Of a stretch of 45,058 bases of DNA, positions 8,500 to 17,040 are shown in pieces. The translations under genes were made by a program, and so were the position numbers. Every line of letters starts with the position of its first letter. Position 1 is the first letter of the stretch. The stretch is taken from positions 1-45,058 of the forward strand of contig CAJUSI010000077.1 of NCBI GenBank assembly GCA_910589035.1, written 5' to 3'. The notes beneath the pieces are model-generated. The model had not been told where the DNA came from, made no database searches, and worked only from the letters and a program-made list of their open reading frames with translations. This DNA comes from an uncultured Acetatifactor sp. GTDB taxonomy: Bacteria; Bacillota; Clostridia; Lachnospirales; Lachnospiraceae.

Positions 8500-10332
8500 A
8501 TGAGCGCAAGCACAAAGGAAACCCGGATACTGCTGCCCCTGACAAAGCAATTCGCTGTTATGCTGTCCTTTTTTGCTCTCTGTACGGCGGGCGTCCTTCT
8601 CTACAGTATTTATGATTTTACAAAGCTTCAGAATGACCTTTGGAATGCAAGCCTGGAGCCCTACTCCTCCCAGCTTGCCAAAAACACCATGAATGCCTAT
8701 GAGAATTATGAGCATATCTGCTACAGCATAGCCTATAACCAGCAGGTACAGAATTATCTCATGAGTCGGGAAAACGGGAAATCCTATGAAGGCTATCTGC
8801 AGATTGAGAACCAGTTAAACAGTGCTGCTCTGCTGAATTCAGATATCACGGATATCGCCGTCTACGGTTCGGACGGACATTTTGCCGCCCTGAACGGTTC
8901 CTCCGATAATTATGAAGAGTTTGCCCGGACTCTGTCCGAATCCCGTTTTTCCTACCGCAGCGCCGGGACTGCCGTAATCAACGGCACGGACTGCCATGTG
9001 CTGGCCATGCCCATCTATTCGCTGGGTACGGGGACAAGCCGGTATCTGGGACTTTTGTTTCTGGCCATCGATGTGGACAGCCTTTTCAATACTGCGTCCA
9101 GCAGCACGGGTACCACCTACGATCCGGAAATCATTTTTCTGAACGAAGATAACAGGCTTGTCTACGGGAAAGTTGATCTGTATGAAGCGCTTGTGGATGT
9201 GGATGCCGGAAAGGGACTTCTTCAGGTCAATAATATAGAAGATTCCGTGGTATACGCCGCAAAGAAATATACCATCCCTGTCATTGACCATACCCTGTAT
9301 GTCCTCATTGACAAGAGCCATACCCAGAAACAGGTGATCCAGCTTTTCACCCGCCTTCTGATCTGCATGGGCGCTCTGCTGGTTCTGATCCTGCTGTTCC
9401 TCTTTCTGCTGTACCGCCCCCTGATCCGCTCCCTGCAGCTGCTCACCCGTTTCATGAAGACCCTTTCCAGCGGAGACAGAAGGGCCTATAAGGAGAAATT
9501 CACCATTCATCAGGGACCTGTGGGCATAAGCGAAATCGATGAAATCTGCAAAGCCTTCAATGAGATGCTGCAGCAGACGGACATGCTGAACCATACCATA
9601 TTTGATACCTATCTGAAAATGTATGAAATGGAAAATAACAACCGGCTCACGGAGATTGCCTTTCTGCGCAGCCAGGTAAACCCTCATTTTCTGTACAATA
9701 CCTTGACCATGATCTGCGGAATGGCGGCGGAGGGAATGACCGATGAAATCATTTCCGTCACGGGCGCCCTGTCCCGGATCTTCCGGTACAGCATCAAAGG
9801 CAGCGATATGGTGACGCTGCAGGAGGAAATGGATATTGTCCGCGCTTACCTGATGATTCAGAAGGAGCGGTTCGGCGAGCGCTTCACCGTACAATATGAC
9901 TTCTGGGATAATTCCCTGAGTTGCCTCATTCCCAAGATGATCGTCCAGCCCCTGGTGGAAAACGCCATTGTCCACGGTCTGGAAAAGAGTTTAAAGCCCG
10001 GACAGCTTCGCATCGGAGCCGGACGGAATCCCGAGCACGGCTATCTTGCCATCTGGATCTATGACACAGGGGTGGGCATGCCGGAAGATAAGCTGAAAGA
10101 GCTGCGGGACGCCCTTTCCCACCTTCCGGGCAAAAAGCAGGGCGGAAACGGAGCAGCTTATTCGGAAATGCAGCAGATCATTGCCCATGAGGGGATCGGC
10201 ATTTTAAATGTTAACAGCCGCATGGTGCTTTATTACGGAACGGATTATACTTTATTGATCGATTCGGAAGAAGGCGTGGGCACCAACATTCAAATCCGGG
10301 TGCCCTACCGTACCAGAAAGGAAGAGAATTGA
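8500..10332 (+). CDS. YesM-type sensor histidine kinase
   Basis: A 610-residue membrane sensor. TM1 spans about 18-38 and TM2 about 287-306, bounding a ~250-residue extracytoplasmic domain of the dCache kind. After TM2 come a HAMP-like region and the His_kinase domain with the phosphoacceptor His396 in FLRSQVNPHFLYNTL. The ATPase domain has the N-box VENAIVHG (Asn488) and the G1 box DTGVGMP (Asp522). GTGGAGG is 7 nt before the ATG. The stop TGA lies 3 bp before the regulator's ATG, so the pair is translationally coupled. In YesMN/LplR-like systems the kinase senses extracellular sugars or binding proteins and activates the adjacent transporter genes. Confidence 0.93.
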   Translation: MSASTKETRILLPLTKQFAVMLSFFALCTAGVLLYSIYDFTKLQNDLWNASLEPYSSQLAKNTMNAYENYEHICYSIAYNQQVQNYLMSRENGKSYEGYLQIENQLNSAALLNSDITDIAVYGSDGHFAALNGSSDNYEEFARTLSESRFSYRSAGTAVINGTDCHVLAMPIYSLGTGTSRYLGLLFLAIDVDSLFNTASSSTGTTYDPEIIFLNEDNRLVYGKVDLYEALVDVDAGKGLLQVNNIEDSVVYAAKKYTIPVIDHTLYVLIDKSHTQKQVIQLFTRLLICMGALLVLILLFLFLLYRPLIRSLQLLTRFMKTLSSGDRRAYKEKFTIHQGPVGISEIDEICKAFNEMLQQTDMLNHTIFDTYLKMYEMENNNRLTEIAFLRSQVNPHFLYNTLTMICGMAAEGMTDEIISVTGALSRIFRYSIKGSDMVTLQEEMDIVRAYLMIQKERFGERFTVQYDFWDNSLSCLIPKMIVQPLVENAIVHGLEKSLKPGQLRIGAGRNPEHGYLAIWIYDTGVGMPEDKLKELRDALSHLPGKKQGGNGAAYSEMQQIIAHEGIGILNVNSRMVLYYGTDYTLLIDSEEGVGTNIQIRVPYRTRKEEN

Positions 10333-10334
10333 TT

Positions 10335-11138
10335 ATGTACCAGGCAATTGTGGTCGATGATGAAAAATGGGTGGTGAAAAGCCTGATCGCAACCATTAAA
10401 AACCAGGATCTTTTTGAAATTACGGAAGAATTCTACGACGGCCTGTCCGGTCTTGACTATATCCGCAGCCGGCAGCCGGCGCTGGCCTTCGTGGATGTGC
10501 GCCTGCCTGGTATGAGCGGGCTGGATATTCTGCAGGCAGCCAACGCGGAAGGTCTGAAGACATTGTTTATCATTATCAGCGGCTATGCGGAATTCGCCTA
10601 TGCACAGAAGGCCATGCTTCACAATGCCGTGGGGTACTGTCTGAAACCCTTCTCTCGAAGCGAGCTGATAGATTCCATGCAGAAGGCTTACAGCATTCTG
10701 CAGGAGCAGGCGCCGGTTTCCGACACACCGGAAAATACCCCCCCTGATCAGGATATTTATGTATGCAGGCACACAACCGCATCCCACAAGTCCGTCCAGA
10801 TGATTATCGATTATACGGAGGAGCATTATCGGGAAGATATCTCTATCAGCGATCTGGCAAAGCACTGTTCCATCAACACCAATTATGCCAGCCAGCTTTT
10901 CAAGCATGAGATGGGAATCACTTATGTCAATTTTCTCACAGGCCTGCGCATTGATCACGCCTTATGGCTGCTTACGCACACAGACCAGACGGTTTTCGCC
11001 ATTGCCTCCCAGGTGGGATACAGTGATTATTTCTATTTTGCAAAGGTTTTTAAAAAAGCCATGGGATGTACCCCCACCGCATACCGAAAGGGGCGGGAGG
11101 AAGATAAGGAGGAATACAATGAAGCGGAATCATCCTGA
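10335..11138 (+). CDS. YesN-type response regulator with AraC-type DNA-binding domain
   Basis: About 267 residues. The receiver domain has the acidic pair in VVDDE (Asp8/Asp9), phosphoacceptor Asp54 in AFVDVRLPGMSG and Lys104 in YCLKPF. After a short linker an AraC/XylS helix-turn-helix pair spans about 160-260 (DLAKHCSINTNYASQLF and IASQVGYSDYFYFAKVFKK). The ATG at 10335 is preferred, with AGGAAGAG upstream; a TTG at 10329 is possible. The 3' end overlaps the next gene's start by 20 nt. It most likely activates the divergent transporter operon and the second binding protein. Confidence 0.93.
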   Translation: MYQAIVVDDEKWVVKSLIATIKNQDLFEITEEFYDGLSGLDYIRSRQPALAFVDVRLPGMSGLDILQAANAEGLKTLFIIISGYAEFAYAQKAMLHNAVGYCLKPFSRSELIDSMQKAYSILQEQAPVSDTPENTPPDQDIYVCRHTTASHKSVQMIIDYTEEHYREDISISDLAKHCSINTNYASQLFKHEMGITYVNFLTGLRIDHALWLLTHTDQTVFAIASQVGYSDYFYFAKVFKKAMGCTPTAYRKGREEDKEEYNEAESS

Positions 11139-12843
11139 TATAATAAAGCGAACTGGCATTTTTCTCCTCTGCTGTGCACTCTGTCTTTGTTCCTGTGCTT
11201 CCCAGGAGTTAATCTCCGGCCCAGACCGCTCTGTTCTTCCGGCTTCCCTGCAGGAGCTTTCCTTCGAAGAGCATCTGGACATCAGCGTGGGGTACTGGGA
11301 TATTGATGCCATGGTAAAAAGCACCCGGCCGGACGGCATGACAAGGTATATCGAAGAACTGTTCAATATCACCCTGCATCCCATGTCCGTCACCTGGGCC
11401 AATTACAAGGAAAGATATCAGTTTTTAAGCTTTACGAACAGCCTGCCGGACATGTTTGCCACTATCACCCTGTCCTCCACGGACAATAACGACTCCGCCA
11501 CTTATTCGGATCTGATCCGCTCGGACTCTATCCGTTCGCTGCCGGAGGACATGTCGGCATTTCCGGTCTTAAAGAAAATGCTGGAAGATGCCCCCAGTGC
11601 TCAGTATACCGACGGCCGCTATTACGCCATCCCCCGCATCTCCTATATGGATCCCATTCTCGGTTCCATGGATGCTGCCCTACTGGTAAGGCGTGACTGG
11701 ATGAATGCGCTGGGGTATGAGGACCCGCAGAGCTTCGAGGAATTTGCCCAAATGGTGGCAGCCTTTGCCATCGAGGATCCGGACGGCAACGGTCTGGACG
11801 ACACCATCGGCTATAATGTAAACAACCGGATTGCCCTGGGAAAATGGGTTATATTGGGCATCGCGCCGGAATGCAATGTCTATTCCTGGGTGGAGGAAGA
11901 CGGCCGTTTCGTTCCCTCCTGGACCACGGATGCCTTCAAGGACGTGGTTTCCGCCTACCGCTATCTCTATGAGACCGGGGGACTGGATCCGGAATTTTAC
12001 AGCAAATCCCCCAACACGATCAGGGAGGATTTTGCGGCGGGAAGGCTGGGTGCCATGGAATACAAGTCCTTTCCCATGAGCATTATGGAGGTGAAAGAGA
12101 TCTGGGACAGCTTAAACGACAAACCCTTTGAAGAATGTGTGGATGTACTGCCGATTTTTCCCGCTCCGGACGGGATCAGGTACAGCAATTCCAGCAATAT
12201 CTTCTGGTCCGAAACCTATATCTCTTCCGCCGTGGATGATGCAAAAATGGAGCGGATCCTGGCGCTCTTTGAATTTCTGATGTCCGAGGAAGGGCAGAAT
12301 TTCTGCCACTACGGCATCGAAGGGGAGGATTATATCCGGAGAGAAGACGGCAGCTATAAATGCCTTCTGAATCTGGAAGGGGAGGACGGTACCTCCATCA
12401 GTCTCTCCACGGCCCTGGCTCAGAAATACCCTTCCAGCACTCTCTTCGCGAATCTGGCCACCTGGGATGTCTGCGACTGGAATTCCCTGGATGTAAATGA
12501 GATGAATTCACTGCTTTACGGAGAATACTGTACGGAACTTGGGTACAAATCAGCCGTGTGGTTCCGCGACAATACCGTACAGCTGGAGCGTCCCTATGAT
12601 TTCCTGAATTTTCCCAAGGAATCCACGGACCAGTTCAGTACCAACCGGGCCTTTGAGGCCTTTGTCAACTGTATCATCGGCAGGCAGGATGCCGTGGCCA
12701 TGTGGGAGGATGTGCTGGAAGAGATGCGGGAAAACGGACTGGAGGAATATATTGACCGGCAGAATGAGCGGTACTGGGAGTATCTGGGGCTGTCTGCTAC
12801 AGCATACGAATACCATTCTGGACAATATCATGTACTGCAATAA
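11119..12843 (+). CDS. Second extracellular solute-binding lipoprotein, with a foreign C-terminus
   Basis: A 574-residue lipoprotein starting MKRNHPDIIKRTG, with a hydrophobic segment ending in the lipobox LCSC (Cys26). The fold resembles the other binding protein (4445-6253): an EYxL-containing type-1 domain, with DPDGNGLDDTIGYN as a Ca-binding-like loop. AAGGAGG is 6 nt before the ATG, inside the 3' end of yesN, so the three genes form one operon. The last roughly 13 residues (from about Ala561) are encoded by DNA that matches the Rpn gene at 3169-3195, read in another frame. The native end was therefore replaced when an rpn fragment joined here. The protein is probably still near full length. 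It may deliver sugar or act as a sensor partner for YesM. Confidence 0.88.
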   Translation: MKRNHPDIIKRTGIFLLCCALCLCSCASQELISGPDRSVLPASLQELSFEEHLDISVGYWDIDAMVKSTRPDGMTRYIEELFNITLHPMSVTWANYKERYQFLSFTNSLPDMFATITLSSTDNNDSATYSDLIRSDSIRSLPEDMSAFPVLKKMLEDAPSAQYTDGRYYAIPRISYMDPILGSMDAALLVRRDWMNALGYEDPQSFEEFAQMVAAFAIEDPDGNGLDDTIGYNVNNRIALGKWVILGIAPECNVYSWVEEDGRFVPSWTTDAFKDVVSAYRYLYETGGLDPEFYSKSPNTIREDFAAGRLGAMEYKSFPMSIMEVKEIWDSLNDKPFEECVDVLPIFPAPDGIRYSNSSNIFWSETYISSAVDDAKMERILALFEFLMSEEGQNFCHYGIEGEDYIRREDGSYKCLLNLEGEDGTSISLSTALAQKYPSSTLFANLATWDVCDWNSLDVNEMNSLLYGEYCTELGYKSAVWFRDNTVQLERPYDFLNFPKESTDQFSTNRAFEAFVNCIIGRQDAVAMWEDVLEEMRENGLEEYIDRQNERYWEYLGLSATAYEYHSGQYHVLQ

Positions 12844-13264
12844 ATTCCGCAGCAAACTGGAACTTGTGGGAGCACTTCGCGCCGCATGCGGCAGAATCGA
12901 TGAACTTGGCCTCCAGGCGCGGGAAGAGTTCCGAAACTGGGTAGAATTCATCCTGCTCTCAGTCTGCGGCAACAAAAAGCCGTGGTGGAGGAAATCCTGA
13001 ACTGGGCAGGAAACGGGGAGGACGACATGGCATTCAAGTATAATATTATCAGGATGGTTGAGGAAGAAAAAGCAGAAGGGAAAAAAGATCCAGAAAAACA
13101 ATTCTATCGATGAAATTGCCGATATGCTGGAAGAAGAGCCTGCTTCTATTAGCCCAATCTATGACCTGATCCGGAGTCATCCCGACTGGGACGATGAGAG
13201 GATCAGCAACGAGCTGAAGGATTTGACTGACAGGCTTTCCGGCTTAAGCATCATACCATCGTAA
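12805..13264 (+). pseudogene. 3' fragment of an Rpn nuclease gene fused to the binding-protein gene
   Basis: From TACGAATAC (12805) onward the DNA matches 3169-3664 of the full-length Rpn gene closely. It lacks the 5' two thirds, has one A fewer in an A-run (12974-12978, five against six) that shifts the frame, and has lost about 47 bp near 13058-13080. Pieces readable in different frames are LDNIMYCNKFRSKLELVG and IADMLEEEPASISPIYDL. Its first 39 bp also serve as the end of the binding-protein gene. It is followed after about 30 bp by palindromic repeat copy 2. Not functional as a nuclease. Confidence 0.88.
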
Positions 13265-13296
13265 GCAATAGGCAGGTTCTTTCCAGGCTTGGTTAT

Positions 13297-13392
13297 ACTG
13301 CATAGCGCTGAATACCGCCTGAGGTAATCACGCGATGGAACCAGTCATCGTTATGCAGTCTGGTTTCGCGGCAATTGAAATCGTTAAGCAGT
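13297..13392. repeat. Three-armed palindromic repeat, copy 2
   Basis: ACTGCATAGCG (13297-13307) pairs with CGTTATGCAGT (13349-13359, one mismatch). The second hairpin (TTTCGCGGCAATTGAAA) is weakened here, and the third arm CGTTAAGCAGT ends at 13392. About 80% of positions agree with copy 1. Confidence 0.75.
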
Positions 13393-13412
13393 ATAAAATG
13401 AAGATTCTGCTC

Positions 13413-13445
13413 AATAAGTCCCCTGGCTTTGCCGGGGGACTTATT
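13413..13445. terminator. Strong hairpin downstream of the fucosidase gene
   Basis: AATAAGTCCCC (13413-13423) pairs perfectly with GGGGACTTATT (13435-13445), and the inner GGC/GCC extends the stem. It separates the rpn fragment from the 3' end of the minus-strand fucosidase gene and could act on both strands. Confidence 0.65.
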
Positions 13446-13509
13446 GGATGTTCAGTGAAGTTCTCTTAAAATAAGCCGGAACTTTACGCTTTATCTGTAT
13501 TGTGCAAGA

Positions 13510-14943
13510 TCAGCTGTGGCAGATTTTCAGCACGTAGGCGTGGGCGCAGGGTTTCTTCTCAGGCGCCTTCACATACAGGCATTCCCCGTTTCGGCCGAAT
13601 GTGAGGGGGGTATCGCATCCCAGCAGCGTGACGCTCCCGACGTCGGAGTCGAAGGGGCCTCCCTCCCGCAGGGTGCGGATCCGGAATTCTCCGTTCTCGG
13701 GCCAGCCCATGGCGATGGCGTAGAGAGTGTCCCCATGGGTGGTAAAGCGGAAATCCTCGGCGGTCAGGGTCTCGCTGTGCACATCCGCAGCTCCTCCCTT
13801 TTTAATCTGTTCCTCGATCTTTTCCTGGTCATAATTCTCTTCTTCCACTATGGTGGGGCCTTCCGCCGCGATGGTGTAGGGTCTGGTGGCGTAGATGGCC
13901 TCGCCGTTTAAGGCAAGCCAGTCTCCCACTTCCTCCAGCACCGCCACTGCGTCGGGGTGGAAGCTGCCGTCCGCGTAGGGTCCCACATTCAGCAGCAGGT
14001 TGCCGTTCTTGGAGACGATGTCGCAGAGCTGATGGAGGATTCTCTTCGCGGATTTGTATTTGGGATTCTGCACCATGCACCAGGTGATATTGTCCTCCAG
14101 GCGGTCGTCGGACTGCCATGGGAAGGGCCTGGGATGTGCGAATTTGCCGCATTCGATGTCGTAGACGCCGATGTCTTTGGGGAAGTCCTCCTGTTTATAG
14201 GTGATGATTCCCTCCTTCATGCCCTTTGTGCGGTAGTAATAATCCGCCATGGCGTACCGGTAATCTTCTCTGATAATACAGGTGCGGCTGTCAAAATAAA
14301 TCGCATCCGGCGCGTATTTATCGATGACCTCGCAGACCTTGGCCTTCCAGGTTCTGCAGAAGGCTTCGTCCGGATACCGGTAGGGAATATAGCGGTTGGT
14401 CTCCAGGGGAAGTGCGGGGCCGTAGTAGATCTCGTTGGCCGGGTCGTATACATCCGCCTCGTTGTCCGTGGACATGAACCAGCCCCAGAGCCATTGGTGG
14501 TGGAAGGTGGCAAGGGTGCGGATTCCCTCCTTCCGGAAGGCCTCCAGGCATTCTCCCACCACGTCCCGCCCGGGTCCGTAGTTCACGCTGTTCACGGGGT
14601 TGACGGCGCTGTCCCACATGGCAAAATTATCCGCATGCTCGGTGACGGGGCCGGCATATTTCGCTCCCGCCCGCTTCACCAGCTTTGCCCATTCTTCCGG
14701 ATTAAATTTCTCTCCCTTCATCATGGGATAGAAATCCTTGTACCCGAAGTCATGAAGCTTTCCGTAGGTTTCCACATGGTGTATGTTCTGTTCCAGTCCG
14801 CTGCAGTACATATTCCGGGAATACCACTCGTTCTGGTATGCGGGCACGCTGTACGGTCCCCAGTGAAAAAACATCCCAAATTTCGCATCCCGGAACCATT
14901 CCGGCGCTTCTCTTTTCAGTTCATTCCAGTTAATCTGTTCCAT
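13510..14943 (-). CDS. Alpha-L-fucosidase (GH29)
   Basis: A 477-residue cytoplasmic enzyme (no signal peptide) that would release alpha-linked L-fucose. The GH29 TIM barrel is recognised from FRDAKFGMFFHWGPYSVPAY near the N-terminus, YAGPVTEHADNFAMWDS, the probable nucleophile Asp in DAIYFDSR, and NGNLLLNVGPYADGSF before a C-terminal beta domain. The start at 14943 is chosen because AAGGAG lies 7 nt upstream; upstream in-frame codons run into repeat DNA. It is the last gene of the minus-strand catabolic cluster, 462 nt after the esterase gene, with a minisatellite between them. Fucosidase activity on other deoxy sugars cannot be excluded. Confidence 0.9.
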   Translation of the reverse strand: MEQINWNELKREAPEWFRDAKFGMFFHWGPYSVPAYQNEWYSRNMYCSGLEQNIHHVETYGKLHDFGYKDFYPMMKGEKFNPEEWAKLVKRAGAKYAGPVTEHADNFAMWDSAVNPVNSVNYGPGRDVVGECLEAFRKEGIRTLATFHHQWLWGWFMSTDNEADVYDPANEIYYGPALPLETNRYIPYRYPDEAFCRTWKAKVCEVIDKYAPDAIYFDSRTCIIREDYRYAMADYYYRTKGMKEGIITYKQEDFPKDIGVYDIECGKFAHPRPFPWQSDDRLEDNITWCMVQNPKYKSAKRILHQLCDIVSKNGNLLLNVGPYADGSFHPDAVAVLEEVGDWLALNGEAIYATRPYTIAAEGPTIVEEENYDQEKIEEQIKKGGAADVHSETLTAEDFRFTTHGDTLYAIAMGWPENGEFRIRTLREGGPFDSDVGSVTLLGCDTPLTFGRNGECLYVKAPEKKPCAHAYVLKICHS

Positions 14944-15097
14944 ATTTTCTCTCCTTTTCGGGCGCGGCCTCGCTGTGCTTCTCTCTGTGCTTCTCTCTGC
15001 GCTCCCATCTAAAAGCCGAGCAGTCTCTGCTTTCCTTCCCAGTAGCCTTCCGGGAACTCCAAGCCACATTTTCCGGGACTCCCTGCCTCTCTATTCC

Positions 15098-15385
15098 ACC
15101 ATTATACTTCGGACCGGCAGAATGGAATATTCTTCTCCGGCCTCTCCCTACTCTCCCCATTCCACCGTTATACTTTGATCCAGCAGAATGCGGTTTTTCC
15201 TCTCCGGGCTCCCCATCTCTCTATCCCTCTGTTATACTTTGGATCCGCAGAATAGAATATTTTTCTCCGGCTTCTCCCTGCTCTCTCCATTCCACCGTTA
15301 TACTTCGGGCCGGCAGACTGCAGTTTTTTCTCTTCGGGCTCCCTGCTTCCCCGGCACGCCGCTATGCTTTGCACGGGGAGTTCCT
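15098..15385. repeat. 65-bp tandem repeat (minisatellite), about 4.5 units
   Basis: The anchor TTATACTT recurs at 15102, 15168, 15232 and 15298, with a decayed copy (CTATGCTTT) near 15362, giving a period of 64-66 bp. Each unit has a CGGCAGAAT-like part, a CTCCGG part and CCATTCCACC. On the transcribed minus strand the units are purine-rich. They open a frame with repeated SAGPKYNGG-like words, but no ribosome binding site supports a protein. It fills most of the gap between esterase and fucosidase genes. Confidence 0.8.
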
Positions 15386-15405
15386 CCCGGGTGTCTCTTC
15401 GCTTC

Positions 15406-16836
15406 TCAGTCTTCTCTCAGAATCGGATATTTATAGAAGGACAGGGGCGGCAGGAAGGTCACATCGTCGATCATGGGAAGCATAATCGGGTCCGCCTGCC
15501 ATGCAAAGGACAGAACTACATTTTCTCCCGCCGCTCTTTCCAGTTCCAGGTACGCATTATTGATATCCTCCCGGTTGGCGCGTATGCTCAGGATGTCCAC
15601 CTCTCCCTCGCTGTCCTCCAGGGTGAATCCGCTGTCCTTTCCCAGGCTGGAAACGATCTGGAGGCAGCCTTTCACATGGTCGAAGGTGAGTTTCAGCCAT
15701 TCACCCGTCAATTTAAGCTCTGCTTTCTCCTGATCCGTCACTCTCTGCACCTCACACAGGGCGGGCGCCTCGTATTCCTCCCCGCCGGCCAGCACATGGG
15801 CACACTGCTTCGCCAGCTTTTTCCCCAGGGCCACATTGGAGGGGGCGCTGTTGTGTATGCCGTCGCTGAGGCTTAAGTTTGTGGTGGAGAGGACATAGAC
15901 GTCGGGGATCTCCAGGGCGGCTCTTCTCTGGGCATCTCTCACCATCCCCCAGCATTCGTCGTGGATTCCGTTAATCTGGCGGTTCAGCTGCATGGTGAAC
16001 ACGGGAATGGAGTAGCCCAGCTCTGCGCGGACGGCTTCCACATACTCTTTAAAGTGTTGGAAATACTGCGCGGCAGGCTCCGGATCCGTGTCGGAGCAGC
16101 CCTGGTACCAGAGGATGCCAGCGTATTTTCCTCCGGTCTGATGTATTTTATCCATCATATTTCCGTAGAGGTCGCCCTTCCGGGGCTTCCAGCGGCTCAT
16201 GGGGGAGCCTCCCATGGAGGTCTGGATCAGGCCCACGGGTCTCCCTGTGATCTCATAGTAGGTTTTGGCAAAGCTCAGATAGGGGGAAACTCCGGGTATC
16301 CCCATCTCCTCATTGGGCAGGGATCCGCCGAAGGTGCTCTCGTTCATGGGGTGGCAGGCCAGGTCCCATTTGCTGCGGTTGCGGAACAGGTGCACGCACA
16401 GATGGGGCGGATCGTCGCAGAAATCCTTGCCGAATCCGGCGGAGTTGGACTGTCCGGCAATGACGAAGAGGTCCCCCACTCCCAGGTGCAGCACACAGTC
16501 TCCCCGATACAGCCAGGTTAAATTGGGAAGGGTGCTTCTGGTCTCCAGGCTGGTCTCTATCCTGTACAGTCCCCCTGCCGGAATCGTGACGGAGGTCTCA
16601 AAGCTTCCGGTGAAATTCTCTCCCGCGTCAATTTTCTCCGCAGCGATCCAGGGAATCACGGTCATATTGTCGGACTCCCGCATCACCCTTACCACGGGAA
16701 CGGCCTGGGCCACCCCCACATCAATTGCCGCCGGATGAACCTGATAGGTGCCTTTCAGGCTCACTTTGGCGCTTCCGTTCTCCTGCTGGAGGATTTCCCA
16801 GTCCGCAGGAGCCGATATCAAACTTATTCCATGCAT
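15406..16836 (-). CDS. Sialate O-acetylesterase-like SGNH esterase
   Basis: A 476-residue protein of the SASA/DUF303 group that removes O-acetyl groups from sialic acids or other glycans. The nucleophile motif is FVIAGQSNSAGFG. The second block is GILWYQGCSDTD, and the catalytic His is probably in GIHNSAPSNVALGKKLA. An N-terminal beta-sandwich (residues 1-110) is usual for the family. No signal peptide, so it acts inside the cell on imported sugars. The start has only a weak AAAGG upstream. A 9-bp inverted repeat lies just before it (16864-16904). Confidence 0.87.
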   Translation of the reverse strand: MHGISLISAPADWEILQQENGSAKVSLKGTYQVHPAAIDVGVAQAVPVVRVMRESDNMTVIPWIAAEKIDAGENFTGSFETSVTIPAGGLYRIETSLETRSTLPNLTWLYRGDCVLHLGVGDLFVIAGQSNSAGFGKDFCDDPPHLCVHLFRNRSKWDLACHPMNESTFGGSLPNEEMGIPGVSPYLSFAKTYYEITGRPVGLIQTSMGGSPMSRWKPRKGDLYGNMMDKIHQTGGKYAGILWYQGCSDTDPEPAAQYFQHFKEYVEAVRAELGYSIPVFTMQLNRQINGIHDECWGMVRDAQRRAALEIPDVYVLSTTNLSLSDGIHNSAPSNVALGKKLAKQCAHVLAGGEEYEAPALCEVQRVTDQEKAELKLTGEWLKLTFDHVKGCLQIVSSLGKDSGFTLEDSEGEVDILSIRANREDINNAYLELERAAGENVVLSFAWQADPIMLPMIDDVTFLPPLSFYKYPILRED

Positions 16837-16863
16837 ATTATCTGCCTTTCTTTCATCCTGTCA

Positions 16864-16904
16864 CTTGAAATTCTCAGTATGAAATCCTTCCGGACAATTT
16901 CAAG
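16864..16904. repeat. 9-bp inverted repeat upstream of the esterase gene
   Basis: CTTGAAATT (16864-16872) and AATTTCAAG (16896-16904) are perfect inverted repeats 23 bp apart. They lie 28-68 bp before the esterase start and could form an mRNA hairpin or an operator. Confidence 0.4.
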
Positions 16905-17040
16905 GGTTCTTTTGCTGTCCGTGCAAACTCAACTGCAAAATCTGTTTTTACTGCGTTCTCTTCCAATCTGCTCGCATATGGCTTTCTTCCGCGGCAAGAT
17001 TTTGCTTCCGACTTGTCCGGTTAGAGGATTTTACAAAAAT

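Noticed and set aside
8839..9975. 378-codon minus-strand frame opposite the YesM gene
   Set aside because: Fully inside a well-supported histidine kinase gene on the other strand; no start signal and His/Gly/Gln-rich composition typical of shadow frames.
15168..15374. 68-codon minus-strand frame across the 65-bp repeats with repeated SAGPKYNGG words
   Set aside because: The repetition follows from the DNA repeat; no ribosome binding site, and unit lengths of 64-66 break the frame between units.
15098..15385. Tandem repeats considered as a CRISPR array
   Set aside because: The units are contiguous 64-66-bp repeats without unique spacers, and no cas gene is present.
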